From Pseudonocardia cypriaca (GTDB lineage: Bacteria > Actinomycetota > Actinomycetes > Mycobacteriales > Pseudonocardiaceae): a stretch of DNA of 64,000 nt. The notes under the pieces were generated by a model that had not been told where the DNA came from, did no database searches, and saw nothing but the letters and a program-made list of their open reading frames with translations. Numbering within the stretch: position 1 is the first letter of the stretch; every line of letters begins with the position of its first letter. The stretch is from the NCBI RefSeq assembly GCF_006717045.1, contig NZ_VFPH01000001.1, positions 868,001 to 932,000 on the forward strand, read 5' to 3'. The position numbers were made by a program, and so were the translations under genes. Of this stretch, positions 16,131-24,781 are shown in pieces.

Positions 16131-17594
16131 GTGCTCCTGACCTTGACCACCACGGCGGAACCGGCAACCGATCTGGGCTTCCTGCTGCACAAGCATCCCG
16201 ACCGGGCGCAGACGTTCCCCGTGACCGCCGGGCGGGCGCACGTCTTCTACCCGCGCGCCGAGCCGGAGCTGTGCACGGCGGCGCTGCTGCTCGAGGTCGA
16301 CCCGATCGCCCTGGTCCGCGGCAGGTCGGACGCGTCGACGCTCGGGCAGTACGTCAACGACCGGCCCTACGCCGCCGGGTCGATGCTCGCGGTGGCGCTC
16401 GCCGGGGTGTTCTCATCCGCGATGAAGGGCCGCTGCGCCGCCCGGCCGGAGCTGCCGTCGCGGGCGATCCCGCTGACCGTGCACATCCCGACCCTGCCGT
16501 GCAGCGGCGGTGCCGAGCTCGTCGAGCGGCTCTTCGCACCGCTCGGCTGGCAGGTCGACGCCACACCGGTGCCGCTCGACCCCCAGATCCCGGAATGGGG
16601 CGACTCGCGCTACCTCGACACCACGCTCACCGGGCGGCTGCGCCTCGCCGACGCGCTCACCCACCTCTACGTCCTCCTGCCCGTGCTCGACGGCGCCAAG
16701 CACTACTGGGTGGACGCCGACGAGGTCGACAAGCTCCTGCGCGCGGGCGGGGAGTGGCTGGCCGCCCACGCGGAGCGGGAGCTGATCACGAGGCGCTACC
16801 TGGCGCACCGCGGTGCCTACGTCCGGACGGCACTGGAGCGCCTTGCCGAGGCGGACGAGGTCGAGGTCACGGCGCTGGACAACGCGCTGGAGGCCCCGGT
16901 CGTCGAGCCGGAGTGTCAGCATGGCCACCTTCAGGACACGACGGGTCATGAAGGTGGCCATGCTGACGTCCCCGAGAAGCCCGTACCGCTGGCCGTCCAG
17001 CGGCGGGGGAGCGTGCTCGCCGTGCTGAGGGCATCCGGGGCGCGGCGGGTCCTCGACCTCGGCTGTGGCGGCGGGGCCCTGCTGCGCGACCTGCTTGCGG
17101 ACTCGCAGTTCACCGAGATCCTGGGCGTGGACGTCTCGGCTGGCGCGCTGGAGGTCGCGGCCCGGCGGTTGCGGCTGGACCGGTTGCCGGAGCGGCAGCG
17201 GGAGCGGGTCGCGCTGCGGCAGTCGGCGCTGACCTACGCCGACGCCTCCCTCGCCGGCTACGACGCGGCGGTGCTCATGGAGGTGATCGAGCACGTCGAC
17301 GAGGTGCGGCTGCCGGCGCTTGAGCACGCGGTCCTCGGCGTGGCGCGGCCGAGGACGCTCGTCGTCACCACGCCGAACGTCGAGCACAACGTGCGGTTCG
17401 AGACGCTGGAGCCCGGCCGGTTCCGGCACGCCGACCACCGCTTCGAGTGGACGCGCGCGCAGTTCCGCACGTGGGCCACCGCGGCGGCGAGCAGGCACGG
17501 CTACGGCGTGCGGTTCCTGCCGGTCGGCCCGGACGATCCGGAGGTCGGCCCGCCGACCCAGATGGCCGTGTTCGAGAGGGAGGCGGCGTCATGA
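16131..17594 (+). CDS. hen1: Hen1, 3'-terminal RNA ribose 2'-O-methyltransferase
   Basis: A 487-aa bacterial Hen1. The N-terminal half (about 1-245, beginning LLTLTTTAEPATDLGFLLHK) is the Hen1-specific domain that engages and activates the ligase of Pnkp. The C-terminal methyltransferase has the SAM loop VLDLGCGGGALL (about 305-316) and the metal-binding E-V-I-E-H (E384, E387, H388) that defines Hen1 enzymes. It 2'-O-methylates the 3' end of cleaved RNA before ligation, making the repaired junction resistant to re-cleavage. The stop overlaps pnkp by 4 nt (ATGA). The linker at about residues 262-279 is encoded by a perfect palindrome, giving an odd His-rich HGHLQDTTGHEGGHA. GTG 16131 matches the family N-terminus. 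Confidence 0.93.
   Translation: MLLTLTTTAEPATDLGFLLHKHPDRAQTFPVTAGRAHVFYPRAEPELCTAALLLEVDPIALVRGRSDASTLGQYVNDRPYAAGSMLAVALAGVFSSAMKGRCAARPELPSRAIPLTVHIPTLPCSGGAELVERLFAPLGWQVDATPVPLDPQIPEWGDSRYLDTTLTGRLRLADALTHLYVLLPVLDGAKHYWVDADEVDKLLRAGGEWLAAHAERELITRRYLAHRGAYVRTALERLAEADEVEVTALDNALEAPVVEPECQHGHLQDTTGHEGGHADVPEKPVPLAVQRRGSVLAVLRASGARRVLDLGCGGGALLRDLLADSQFTEILGVDVSAGALEVAARRLRLDRLPERQRERVALRQSALTYADASLAGYDAAVLMEVIEHVDEVRLPALEHAVLGVARPRTLVVTTPNVEHNVRFETLEPGRFRHADHRFEWTRAQFRTWATAAASRHGYGVRFLPVGPDDPEVGPPTQMAVFEREAAS
16915..16967. repeat. Perfect 19-bp inverted repeat (53-nt palindrome) within hen1
   Basis: The left arm at 16915-16933 (GTCAGCATGGCCACCTTCA) is exactly complementary to 16949-16967 around a 15-nt loop. 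It falls in the interdomain linker and stays in frame. A random 19-bp perfect match in coding DNA is very unlikely, so it looks like an inserted mobile palindromic element. Confidence 0.9.
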
Positions 17595-20119
17595 GCGTTC
17601 TCCGCATCCCGGACATGGCGCTGGTCGTGCTCGTCGGCGCGTCCGGCTCCGGCAAGTCGACGTTCGCGCGCCGGCACTTCCCGGCCACCGCCGTGCTGTC
17701 CAGCGACGCCTTCCGCGGCATGGTCGCCGACGACGAGAACGACCAGTCGGCCACGACGCCGGCGTTCGAGGCCCTCCGCTTCGTCGCGGGCAAGCGGCTG
17801 GAGGGCGGCCGGGTCACGGTCGTCGACGCCACCAGCGTCAAGCGGGAGGACCGGGCCCCGCTCGTCGCGCTCGCCCGCGAGCACCACGTGCTGCCGGTGG
17901 CGATCGTGCTCGACGTGCCGGAGTCGGTGTGCCACGAGCGCAACGCGGCCCGCCCGGACCGCGACTTCGGATCGCACGTCGTGCGCCGCCACCGCGGCGA
18001 CCTGCACCGATCGCTGCGCTCGCTCGGGAAGGAGGGCTTCCGCCGCGTGCACGTGCTGCGCTCGGTGGAGGAGGTCGACGCCGCCACGATCGAGGTCGAG
18101 CCGCTGCTGAACGACCGGCGCGGCGAGACCGGTCCGTTCGACCTGGTCGGTGACGTCCACGGCTGCCGCGCCGAGCTGGAGGAGCTCCTCACCGCACTCG
18201 GCTACGCGATCGCCCGCGACGGAGACGGCCGCGCCGTCGGCGCGCGCCACCCGGAGGGCAGACGGGCGGTGTTCGTCGGCGACCTCGTCGACCGCGGGCC
18301 CGACACGCCCGGTGTGCTGCGCCTGGTCATGGGCATGGTCGGCGACGGCGACGCCCTCTGCGTGTGCGGCAACCACGAGCAGAAGCTGGTGCGTGCGCTC
18401 GCCGGGCGTCAGGTCCAGGTGACCCACGGGCTGGCCGAGTCGCTCGCCCAGCTCGCCGCGGAGCCGGAGGAGTTCCGCAAGCAGGTCCACGCGTTCTGCG
18501 ACGGCCTCGTAGCGCACTACGTCCTCGACGGCGGCCGCCTCGTCGTCGCACACGCCGGGCTGCCAGAGCGCTTCCACGGCCGAGCGTCCGGGGCGGTGCG
18601 CAGCTTCGCGCTCTACGGCGACACCACCGGCGAGACCGACGAGTACGGCCTGCCGGTGCGGCTGCCGTGGGCGAAGGACTACCGCGGCGGCGCAACCGTC
18701 GTGTACGGGCACACGCCCACCCCGGACGCGGAGTGGGTCAACAACACGATCTGCCTCGACACCGGCGCGGTGTTCGGCGGCAAGCTCACGGCGCTGCGCT
18801 ACCCGGAGCGCGAGCTCGTCGACGTACCGGCGCGGCAGGTCTGGTACGAGCCGGTGCGCCCGCTCGTTCCCGAGCCGACGACCGCGACCCGTGACCCGGA
18901 CGTCCTCCACATCGCCGACGTCACCGGCAAGCGGATCATCGAAACCGCGCACCACGGCAGGCTGACCGTGCGCGCCGACCAGGCGGCCGCCGCGCTCGAG
19001 GTCATGAGCAGGTTCGCGGTGGACCCGCGCCTGCTGGTCCACCTGCCGCCGACGATGGCGCCCACCGCCGCCTCCACCCGCGACGGCACGCTGGAGCACC
19101 CCGCGGAAGCATTCGCCGGCTACCGCTCCGACGGCGTGCAGCAGGTCGTGTGCCAGGAGAAGCACATGGGCTCCCGCGCGGTGGTGCTCGTGTGCCGCGA
19201 CGGCGGGGCGCGCCGCTTCCCCGGGCCCGGCACGGTGGTGACGCGCACCGGCCGCCCGTTCTTCGGCCCCGAGCTGACCGACGCCCTGCTGACCCGCGTG
19301 CGCGCCGCGATCGGTGCTGCCGGCCTGTGGGAGGAGCTGGCGACCGACTGGCTGCTGCTCGACGCCGAGCTGCTGCCGTGGAGCGTGAAGGCGGGCGCGC
19401 TGATCCGGGACCAGTACGCCGCCGTCGGCGCGGCCGCGACAGCCGGTCTCGCCGCTGCCAACACGGCCCTGCAGGCCGCCACGGGCCGCGGCGTGGACGT
19501 GGCCGACCTCGCGGCGCGCGTCCACAGGAGGATCGACGCCACCGCCGCGTTCCGGGACGCCTACCGGCGCTACTGCTGGCCGACCGACGGGCTGGCGGGC
19601 GTGCAGCTCGCCCCGTTCCAGGTGCTCGCGGCCGAGGGCGCCGCCTTCCACACGTGCCCGCACGACTGGCACCTCGCGCTCGCCGACCGGCTGCACGCCG
19701 CAGATCCCGAGCTGATCCGCCGCACCGCGACGGCACTCGTCGACACCACCGACGAGGAGTCGGTGGCGGCGGCCACGGCGTGGTGGGACGACCTCACGGC
19801 CGGGGGCGGGGAGGGCATGGTCGTCAAACCCCTCGCCGGGCTCGTCCGCGGCACGAACGGGCTGGTGCAGCCCGGGGTGAAGGTGCGCGGGCGGGAGTAC
19901 CTGCGGCTGATCTACGGGCCGGACTACACCGCGCCCGAGCACCTCGACCGGCTCCGCCAGCGGGGGCTGGGCCGCAAGCGCGGCCTCGCCCTGCGCGAGT
20001 ACGCACTCGGCGTCGAGGCGCTGGAGCGGCTGGCCCGCGACGAGCCGCTGTGGCGGGTGCACGAGTGCGTGTTCGCGGTGCTGGCGCTGGAGTCGGAGCC
20101 GGTGGACCCGCGCCTGTAG
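17591..20119 (+). CDS. pnkp: Pnkp, polynucleotide kinase-phosphatase-ligase
   Basis: An 842-aa trifunctional RNA-repair enzyme, close to the usual about 850 aa. The N-terminal kinase has P-loop GASGSGKST (about residue 16) and phosphorylates 5'-OH ends. The central metallophosphoesterase (GDVHGC about 187, GDLVDRGPD, GNHEQ) removes 2',3'-cyclic or 3' phosphates. The C-terminal adenylyltransferase/ligase has motif I EKHMGSR (Lys about 524) and the motif V-like GGGEGMVVKPL. Pnkp needs Hen1 to seal RNA. Together they repair RNAs, probably tRNAs, cut by ribotoxins. The ATG at 17591 overlaps the hen1 stop by 4 nt. Confidence 0.95.
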   Translation: MSVLRIPDMALVVLVGASGSGKSTFARRHFPATAVLSSDAFRGMVADDENDQSATTPAFEALRFVAGKRLEGGRVTVVDATSVKREDRAPLVALAREHHVLPVAIVLDVPESVCHERNAARPDRDFGSHVVRRHRGDLHRSLRSLGKEGFRRVHVLRSVEEVDAATIEVEPLLNDRRGETGPFDLVGDVHGCRAELEELLTALGYAIARDGDGRAVGARHPEGRRAVFVGDLVDRGPDTPGVLRLVMGMVGDGDALCVCGNHEQKLVRALAGRQVQVTHGLAESLAQLAAEPEEFRKQVHAFCDGLVAHYVLDGGRLVVAHAGLPERFHGRASGAVRSFALYGDTTGETDEYGLPVRLPWAKDYRGGATVVYGHTPTPDAEWVNNTICLDTGAVFGGKLTALRYPERELVDVPARQVWYEPVRPLVPEPTTATRDPDVLHIADVTGKRIIETAHHGRLTVRADQAAAALEVMSRFAVDPRLLVHLPPTMAPTAASTRDGTLEHPAEAFAGYRSDGVQQVVCQEKHMGSRAVVLVCRDGGARRFPGPGTVVTRTGRPFFGPELTDALLTRVRAAIGAAGLWEELATDWLLLDAELLPWSVKAGALIRDQYAAVGAAATAGLAAANTALQAATGRGVDVADLAARVHRRIDATAAFRDAYRRYCWPTDGLAGVQLAPFQVLAAEGAAFHTCPHDWHLALADRLHAADPELIRRTATALVDTTDEESVAAATAWWDDLTAGGGEGMVVKPLAGLVRGTNGLVQPGVKVRGREYLRLIYGPDYTAPEHLDRLRQRGLGRKRGLALREYALGVEALERLARDEPLWRVHECVFAVLALESEPVDPRL

Positions 20120-20127
20120 TCGCGGAG

Positions 20128-20973
20128 CTACGGGAGGAAGGCGCCGGGGGCGTTGCGGTCCAGGAAGCGCAACAGGGCGTCCCCGTCCGCGTCGGCGCGC
20201 GGGGCGACGATCAGGCGGTCGGCCCCCGCGTCGGCGAAGGCCTGCACCGTGGCCGTGTCCAGCCGGCGTTCCGGCGTCACCGAGATGTGCAGCGGGCGAT
20301 CCCGGCCGGCCTCGGCGGCGGCCTTGCGCAGGGCGGTGACCTGCTCGGCGGTCGACTCGGGCGAGTGCATGTAGCCGTACCAGCCGTCGGCGTCGCGGGC
20401 GGCGCGCCGGTGGGCGGCGGCGGTTCGGCCGCCGACCACCACCGGGAGCGGTCGCTGCACCGGCCGCGGATGGGCGTCGACCCCGGCGAACCGGACGTGC
20501 TTCCCGGAATGGATGGGAGCGTCGGACGTCCACAAGGTGCGCATCGCCGCGAGGTACTCGTCGGTGCGGGAGCCGCGCTCGGCCATCGGCACGCCGATCG
20601 CCGACAGCTCCGGCTCCAGGTAGCCAGCGCCGACGCCGACCACGAGGCGCCCGCCCGACACCACGTCGAGGCTGGCCAGCTGCTTGGCCAGCACCAGCGG
20701 GTTGCGCTGCGGCAGCACGATCACCCCGGTGCCCAGCCGCACCCGCGACGTGTGGGCGGCGAGGTGGGCGAGCAGGACGATCGGGTCGAGGATCGGATCG
20801 CCCGGCTCCATCGGCGACGGCGGCACGCGCGGGCTCGGCAGCACCACGTGCTCGCCTGCCCAGAGCGAGTCGTAGCCGAGCTCCTCGGCGTGCCGGGCCA
20901 CGCGAGCGGCCGCCGTGGGATCCGACTGGACCGCGGCGTTGTGCAGGAACAGACCGATGGTCGGGGCACTCAC
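20128..20973 (-). CDS. LLM class F420-dependent oxidoreductase
   Basis: A 281-aa luciferase-like monooxygenase-fold protein (TIM barrel). Typical F420 LLM features are the N-terminal GLFLHNAA, HAEELGYDSLWAGEHVVLP, LGTGVIVLPQRNPLVLAKQLASLD, and GRLVVGVGAGYLEPE for the phosphate/deazaflavin region. Such enzymes reduce or oxidise diverse substrates with cofactor F420. The start is GTG at 20973. It is divergent from the LysR gene, sharing a 65-nt gap, so it is the likely LysR target. It converges with pnkp 8 nt away. Confidence 0.88.
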   Translation of the reverse strand: MSAPTIGLFLHNAAVQSDPTAAARVARHAEELGYDSLWAGEHVVLPSPRVPPSPMEPGDPILDPIVLLAHLAAHTSRVRLGTGVIVLPQRNPLVLAKQLASLDVVSGGRLVVGVGAGYLEPELSAIGVPMAERGSRTDEYLAAMRTLWTSDAPIHSGKHVRFAGVDAHPRPVQRPLPVVVGGRTAAAHRRAARDADGWYGYMHSPESTAEQVTALRKAAAEAGRDRPLHISVTPERRLDTATVQAFADAGADRLIVAPRADADGDALLRFLDRNAPGAFLP

Positions 20974-21038
20974 ACCGCCTACGGTAGGCAGCGACGACGC
21001 ATGCGACTAGCGACATCTCGGAAGGGGTGACATTCCCG

Positions 21039-21977
21039 GTGGACATGGATCGGGCCGACCTGCGGCTGGTCGTGGCCGTCGCGGAGCACGGCTCCTTCAC
21101 CGCGGCGGCCGGGCGGCTCGGCTACACGCAGTCGGCCGTGTCGCGCCGGATCGCCGCCCTGGAGCGGGCGGCGGGCGTCGCCCTGTTCCACCGCGACGCC
21201 CGGGGTGTCCGGCTCACCGGTCCCGGCGCGGTGCTGCACCGACATGCGCAGATCGCGCTGCAGGCCATGGACGACGCCGCCGCTGCGCTCGCCGCCGTGC
21301 GGGACGGCACGGCCGGTCCGCTGCGGCTCGGCGCCGTGCCCACCGCCAACGCCACGCTGGTGCCGCGCGCCCTCGCCCGGCTGGAGGCGGACCACCCGCA
21401 GGTGGATCCGCGGCTGCGGGAGGGCGGCAGCGTCGACCTCGGCCGCGCCGTCGCGACGGGTGACCTCGACATCGCGGTCGTGTTCGCCGTTCCGGTCGAA
21501 CCCGTGCCGGCCGATGTCGAGCTGGTCGACCTGGTGCGCGACCCGCTGCTGGTCGCGATGCCGCGGGGCCACCGGCTGGCCGGGGCTCGCGAGGTCCGCC
21601 TCGCCGACCTGGCGGGGGAGCGCTGGGTGCAGGGCACTCCCGACATGGCCGACGAGCTCTTCGCCGTCGCCGATCCCGCCCCGGAACGCGTGTTCCGGGT
21701 GCGGGAGTGGACCGCGAAGCAGGGGTTCGTGGCCGCCGGGCTCGGCCTCACCGTGGTGGCGTCGCTCGCGGCCGATGGCGTGCGCCCCGACGTCGTGCTG
21801 CGCCCGCTGCGCGGCGCGGGCTCGGCGCGCCGCGTGGCGGCCGTGCTCCCGCGGAACGCGCCCTCCGCGGCCGCCGCGCGCCTGCTGGAGCTCCTGCGCG
21901 AGGTCGCCGCGGAGCTGGACGTCGCTGCCGGGAGCCTCAGCGCGAGGCCGAGGCAGCCGCGTCGAGGTACCGGGTGA
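21039..21977 (+). CDS. LysR family transcriptional regulator
   Basis: An LTTR of about 312 aa. The N-terminal winged helix reads LRLVVAVAEHGSFTAAAGRLG then YTQSAVSRRIAALERAAG, followed by a periplasmic-binding-protein-like effector domain (about 90-300) with LRLGAVPTANATLVPRAL and DIAVVFAVP. It is divergent from the LLM oxidoreductase, the classic LTTR arrangement. Start choice: GTG 21039 sits 11 nt after GGAAGGGG; GTG 21027 and ATG 21045 are possible. Its last 41 nt overlap the convergent merR gene. Confidence 0.88.
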   Translation: MDMDRADLRLVVAVAEHGSFTAAAGRLGYTQSAVSRRIAALERAAGVALFHRDARGVRLTGPGAVLHRHAQIALQAMDDAAAALAAVRDGTAGPLRLGAVPTANATLVPRALARLEADHPQVDPRLREGGSVDLGRAVATGDLDIAVVFAVPVEPVPADVELVDLVRDPLLVAMPRGHRLAGAREVRLADLAGERWVQGTPDMADELFAVADPAPERVFRVREWTAKQGFVAAGLGLTVVASLAADGVRPDVVLRPLRGAGSARRVAAVLPRNAPSAAAARLLELLREVAAELDVAAGSLSARPRQPRRGTG

Positions 21978-22296
21978 GGGCTTGGCGGTGGTGGGCGAGC
22001 TTGTCCATGCGCGCCTCGATGTTCTCCAGGACCTCCTGCAGGAGTGCGGAGAGGCTCGGGCAGGCGTCGAACCGAGGAGGCTTGCCTTCGGCGCAGGGGA
22101 GCACCTCGCGGATCACCTCGGTGGGCAGGCCGGCGTCGAGCAGGGCACGGATCTGGCCGACGATCATCGGGGCGTCGTCGGCGTAGTCGCGGTAGCCGTT
22201 GGGCAGCCGGGTGGACGTGAGCAAGCCCTGTTGCTCGTAGTACCGCAGCAACCTCGGGCTCACCGACGTCATCCGCGCGAGCTCACCGATCAGCAT
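21937..22296 (-). CDS. MerR family transcriptional regulator
   Basis: A 119-aa short MerR protein: N-terminal winged helix MLIGELARMTSVSPRLLRYY then EQQGLLTSTRLPNGYRDY, a C-terminal antiparallel coiled-coil helix (LQEVLENIEARMDKLAHHRQ) and a lone Cys (LPCAEG, DACPS) pair that could be redox- or metal-responsive. It is divergent from an aldo-keto reductase, with a dyad operator between. The ATG at 22296 has GGAG 8 nt upstream; GTG 22305 overlaps that site. Confidence 0.9.
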   Translation of the reverse strand: MLIGELARMTSVSPRLLRYYEQQGLLTSTRLPNGYRDYADDAPMIVGQIRALLDAGLPTEVIREVLPCAEGKPPRFDACPSLSALLQEVLENIEARMDKLAHHRQALTRYLDAAASASR

Positions 22297-22324
22297 GTGA
22301 CCCACTCCACGGCCCGATCACTGG

Positions 22325-22346
22325 ACGTTGACATCGATGTGCAAGT
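22325..22346. promoter_or_regulatory. Candidate MerR operator / divergent promoter
   Basis: A 22-bp dyad with a perfect ACATCGATGT core (16 of 22 positions symmetrical) overlaps a TTGACA -35-like hexamer at 22328-22333 and lies midway between the divergent merR and aldo-keto reductase starts. The AKR start is only 14 nt downstream, so its mRNA would be nearly leaderless. Confidence 0.55.
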
Positions 22347-22360
22347 TTAGCTTCGGCCGC

Positions 22361-23326
22361 ATGCACTACACCTACCTCGGCCGGACCGGCCTGCAGGTCT
22401 CGCGGCTCGTTCTCGGCACCATGAACTTCGGCCCGGACACCTCGGAAGAGGACAGCCACGCGATCATGGACCGGGCGCTGGACCGCGGCATCAACTTCTT
22501 CGACACCGCCAACATCTACGGGTGGAAGCTCGGCGAGGGCTGGACCGAGCAGATCGTCGGCCGCTGGCTCGCGAAGTCCGGGCGGCGGGACGAGATCGTG
22601 CTGGCCAGCAAGGTGTACGAGCCCATGGGGGAGGGGCCGAACACGAGCGGTCTGTCGGCCCGGCACATCCGCCAGCAGGTCGAGGGGACGCTGCGCCGGC
22701 TGCAGACCGATCACCTCGACCTCTACCAGGCCCACCACGTCGACCGGCACACGCCGTGGGAGGAGTTCTGGCAGGCGATGGACACCCTCGTCGCCCAGGG
22801 CAAGGTGCTGTACGTCGGTTCCTCGAACTTCGCGGGCTGGCACATCGCGCAGGCGAGCGAAGCGGCCCGGCGCAGGCGCACGCTCGGGCTGGTGAGCGAG
22901 CAGCACCTCTACAACCTGGCCGAGCGTTCCGCCGAACTGGAGGTGCTGCCCGCCGCGCGCGACTACGGGTTGGGGTTCATCCCGTGGTCGCCGCTCTTCG
23001 GCGGGATCCTGGGCGGGATCCTGCGCAAGACCCGGCGCCGCGACAGCGGCTCCGACCTGACCGCGGCACGGCTGGCCGCGGTCCGGGACCGCGTCGAAGC
23101 GTACGAGTCGTACTGCGACGAGATCGGGCACCATCCCGCCGCCGTCGGCCTGGCATGGCTGCTGCACCAGGACGGCGTGACGGCGCCGATCGTCGGACCC
23201 CGCACCCTCGAGCACCTCGAGCACTCGCTCACCGCGCTCGAGGTCCGCCTCGGCAAGGCCGAACTCGACCGTCTCGACGAGATCTTCCCCGGTCCCGGAC
23301 CGGCGCCCGAGGCCTACGCGTGGTGA
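22361..23326 (+). CDS. Aldo/keto reductase
   Basis: A 321-aa NADPH-dependent aldo-keto reductase, TIM barrel. The tetrad is visible: Asp/Tyr in FFDTANIYGW, Lys in LASKVY and His in YQAHHVD. The NADP region is LGLVSEQHLYNLAERS, then GFIPWSPLFGG and PIVGPRTLEHLEHSL. The family reduces aldehydes and ketones, often under electrophile stress. It is controlled most likely by the divergent MerR. ATG 22361 begins MHYTYLGRTGLQVS, the exact family start. Confidence 0.92.
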   Translation: MHYTYLGRTGLQVSRLVLGTMNFGPDTSEEDSHAIMDRALDRGINFFDTANIYGWKLGEGWTEQIVGRWLAKSGRRDEIVLASKVYEPMGEGPNTSGLSARHIRQQVEGTLRRLQTDHLDLYQAHHVDRHTPWEEFWQAMDTLVAQGKVLYVGSSNFAGWHIAQASEAARRRRTLGLVSEQHLYNLAERSAELEVLPAARDYGLGFIPWSPLFGGILGGILRKTRRRDSGSDLTAARLAAVRDRVEAYESYCDEIGHHPAAVGLAWLLHQDGVTAPIVGPRTLEHLEHSLTALEVRLGKAELDRLDEIFPGPGPAPEAYAW

Positions 23327-23333
23327 GGCCGGC

Positions 23334-23540
23334 TCAGCGCAGCGGTGGGTGCCGGTGCAGCGCGCTGCGCGCCACGGCCAGCTCGTGCGCGACCTCGGCG
23401 GCGATGAGCTCGGCGTGCAGGGCCGACTCCTCCGCGGCGTGCAGCCCGAGCGCCCGGTGGCGGCGCACCAGGTCCTCGAGCGAGTTCAACAGGCGGTCGG
23501 CGATGGACTGGCGGACGGACTCGCGGCTGTGGGTCGGCAC
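23334..23540 (-). CDS. 68-aa hypothetical protein
   Basis: A small, acidic-basic helical protein (SRESVRQSIADRLLNSLEDL then VRRHRALGLHAAEES), likely a single amphipathic helical hairpin. GTG 23540 is preceded by GAGGAGA 6 nt upstream; a longer frame to 23654 has no such site and is low complexity. It is the last gene of the minus-strand run starting with the YeiH transporter, 110 nt downstream. No family recognised. Confidence 0.55.
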   Translation of the reverse strand: MPTHSRESVRQSIADRLLNSLEDLVRRHRALGLHAAEESALHAELIAAEVAHELAVARSALHRHPPLR

Positions 23541-23650
23541 TGGGGTCTCCTCGTGAGGTGTCGGACGGACGGGACTGCCGTTCGTCCGACACCGCGCGCT
23601 CGCGTCGCGGCGCAGGTCCCGATCGCGCCGGGAGACGAGCACCGGCGCGG

Positions 23651-24781
23651 TCATGGCTGTGGGGCCGAGAACCCGGAGAAGAGCAGGATCGCGAGGCCGA
23701 GACCGACGGCCAGGTTCACAACGGTGGCGCTCGCGAACACGCCGATCGGGCGCCAGCCGGCCTCACGCAACGGCGCGACGCGGAACTCCAGCCCGATCGC
23801 GACGAAGGCGAGGATCAGGAAGGTCGTCCGCAGGTCGTTGACGGTGGAGATGAGCGGCCGTGCGGCGGCCGAACCCACGGCATCGGTGAACACCGTCGCG
23901 ATGATCGACGCCGCGAGGAACCCGAGCACGAACTTCGGGAACCGCTCCCACAGCTCCCGGGCGCGGGGCCGGGCGGAGTCGGCGCTGCGTTCGATGCGGA
24001 ACGCGAAGTAGGCGGTGAGTGCCACGGCGACGACACCCAGCAAGGCGTTCTGGGTGGTCTTCACGATCGTGGCGATCTGCAGCGCCTCCTCGCCGACGAT
24101 CGCGCCCGCGGCGCTGACGGCCGCCGTCGTGTCGATGTTGCCGCCGACCCACGCCCCGCCCACCGCCGGGCCGAGGCCGAAGGCGTCGACGAGGGCGGGG
24201 AGCAGGAAGATCGACGGGAGCGCGAAGAGCACGACGAGGCTCGCGGTGTAGGCGAGCTGCTCGCGCTTCGCCTGTACCGCTCCCGCCGCGGCGATCGCCG
24301 CGCTCACCCCGCAGATCGAGACCGCCGACGCCAGCAGGGCGCGCAGCTTGTCGTCCAGCCCGAGCCGGCCGCCGAGCCACCACGTGAACCCGAAGACGAC
24401 GCTGATCAGCACGACGGCCTGCGCGATGGCCGGTCCGGCGGCCCGCACGATCACCGCGATGTTGATCGAGGCGCCGAGCAGCACGAGCCCGGTCTTGATG
24501 AAGAACTCCGTGCGGAACCCGGCGGCGAGCCGATCGCGCAGCCCGAGCTGGGTGAGCACGACGTTGCCCAGCAGGCCCAGCGCGATCGCGTACACGGGGT
24601 ACTCGATGACTGCCGCGACCTCGCCGAAGGCCGAGCCTTCCGTTGCCGCCGGAACCGTCTGCTCCAGGAACCGGGTCGCCGCGCCCAGCACCAGCACGAC
24701 GGCGACGCCGGCGAGCGCCCGGACGGCCGCGGAGTCCTGGACTCGGGCGGGCGAAGTGGTGCGCTCCTCCGTGCCGGCCAT
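23651..24781 (-). CDS. YeiH/UPF0324 family putative sulfate or sulfonate exporter
   Basis: A 376-aa integral membrane protein with about 10-11 helices. UPF0324/YeiH marks are FFIKTGLVLLGASINIAVI, the highly conserved ASAVSICGVSAAIAAAGAV segment, and GGAWVGGNIDTTAAVSAAGA. Family members cluster with cysteine or sulfonate genes and are proposed to move sulfate, sulfite or related anions; direct proof is limited. ATG 24781 overlaps the stop of the upstream 48-aa gene by 1 nt (TGATG), so it is translationally coupled to it. A Cys-Cys leader peptide lies before that gene. Confidence 0.85.
   Translation of the reverse strand: MAGTEERTTSPARVQDSAAVRALAGVAVVLVLGAATRFLEQTVPAATEGSAFGEVAAVIEYPVYAIALGLLGNVVLTQLGLRDRLAAGFRTEFFIKTGLVLLGASINIAVIVRAAGPAIAQAVVLISVVFGFTWWLGGRLGLDDKLRALLASAVSICGVSAAIAAAGAVQAKREQLAYTASLVVLFALPSIFLLPALVDAFGLGPAVGGAWVGGNIDTTAAVSAAGAIVGEEALQIATIVKTTQNALLGVVAVALTAYFAFRIERSADSARPRARELWERFPKFVLGFLAASIIATVFTDAVGSAAARPLISTVNDLRTTFLILAFVAIGLEFRVAPLREAGWRPIGVFASATVVNLAVGLGLAILLFSGFSAPQP

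Noticed and set aside
17501..21100. A very long minus-strand open frame across hen1-pnkp and the LLM gene
   Set aside because: It is low-complexity Arg/Ala/Gly/Pro text antisense to clearly recognised proteins; long antisense frames are expected at this GC content.
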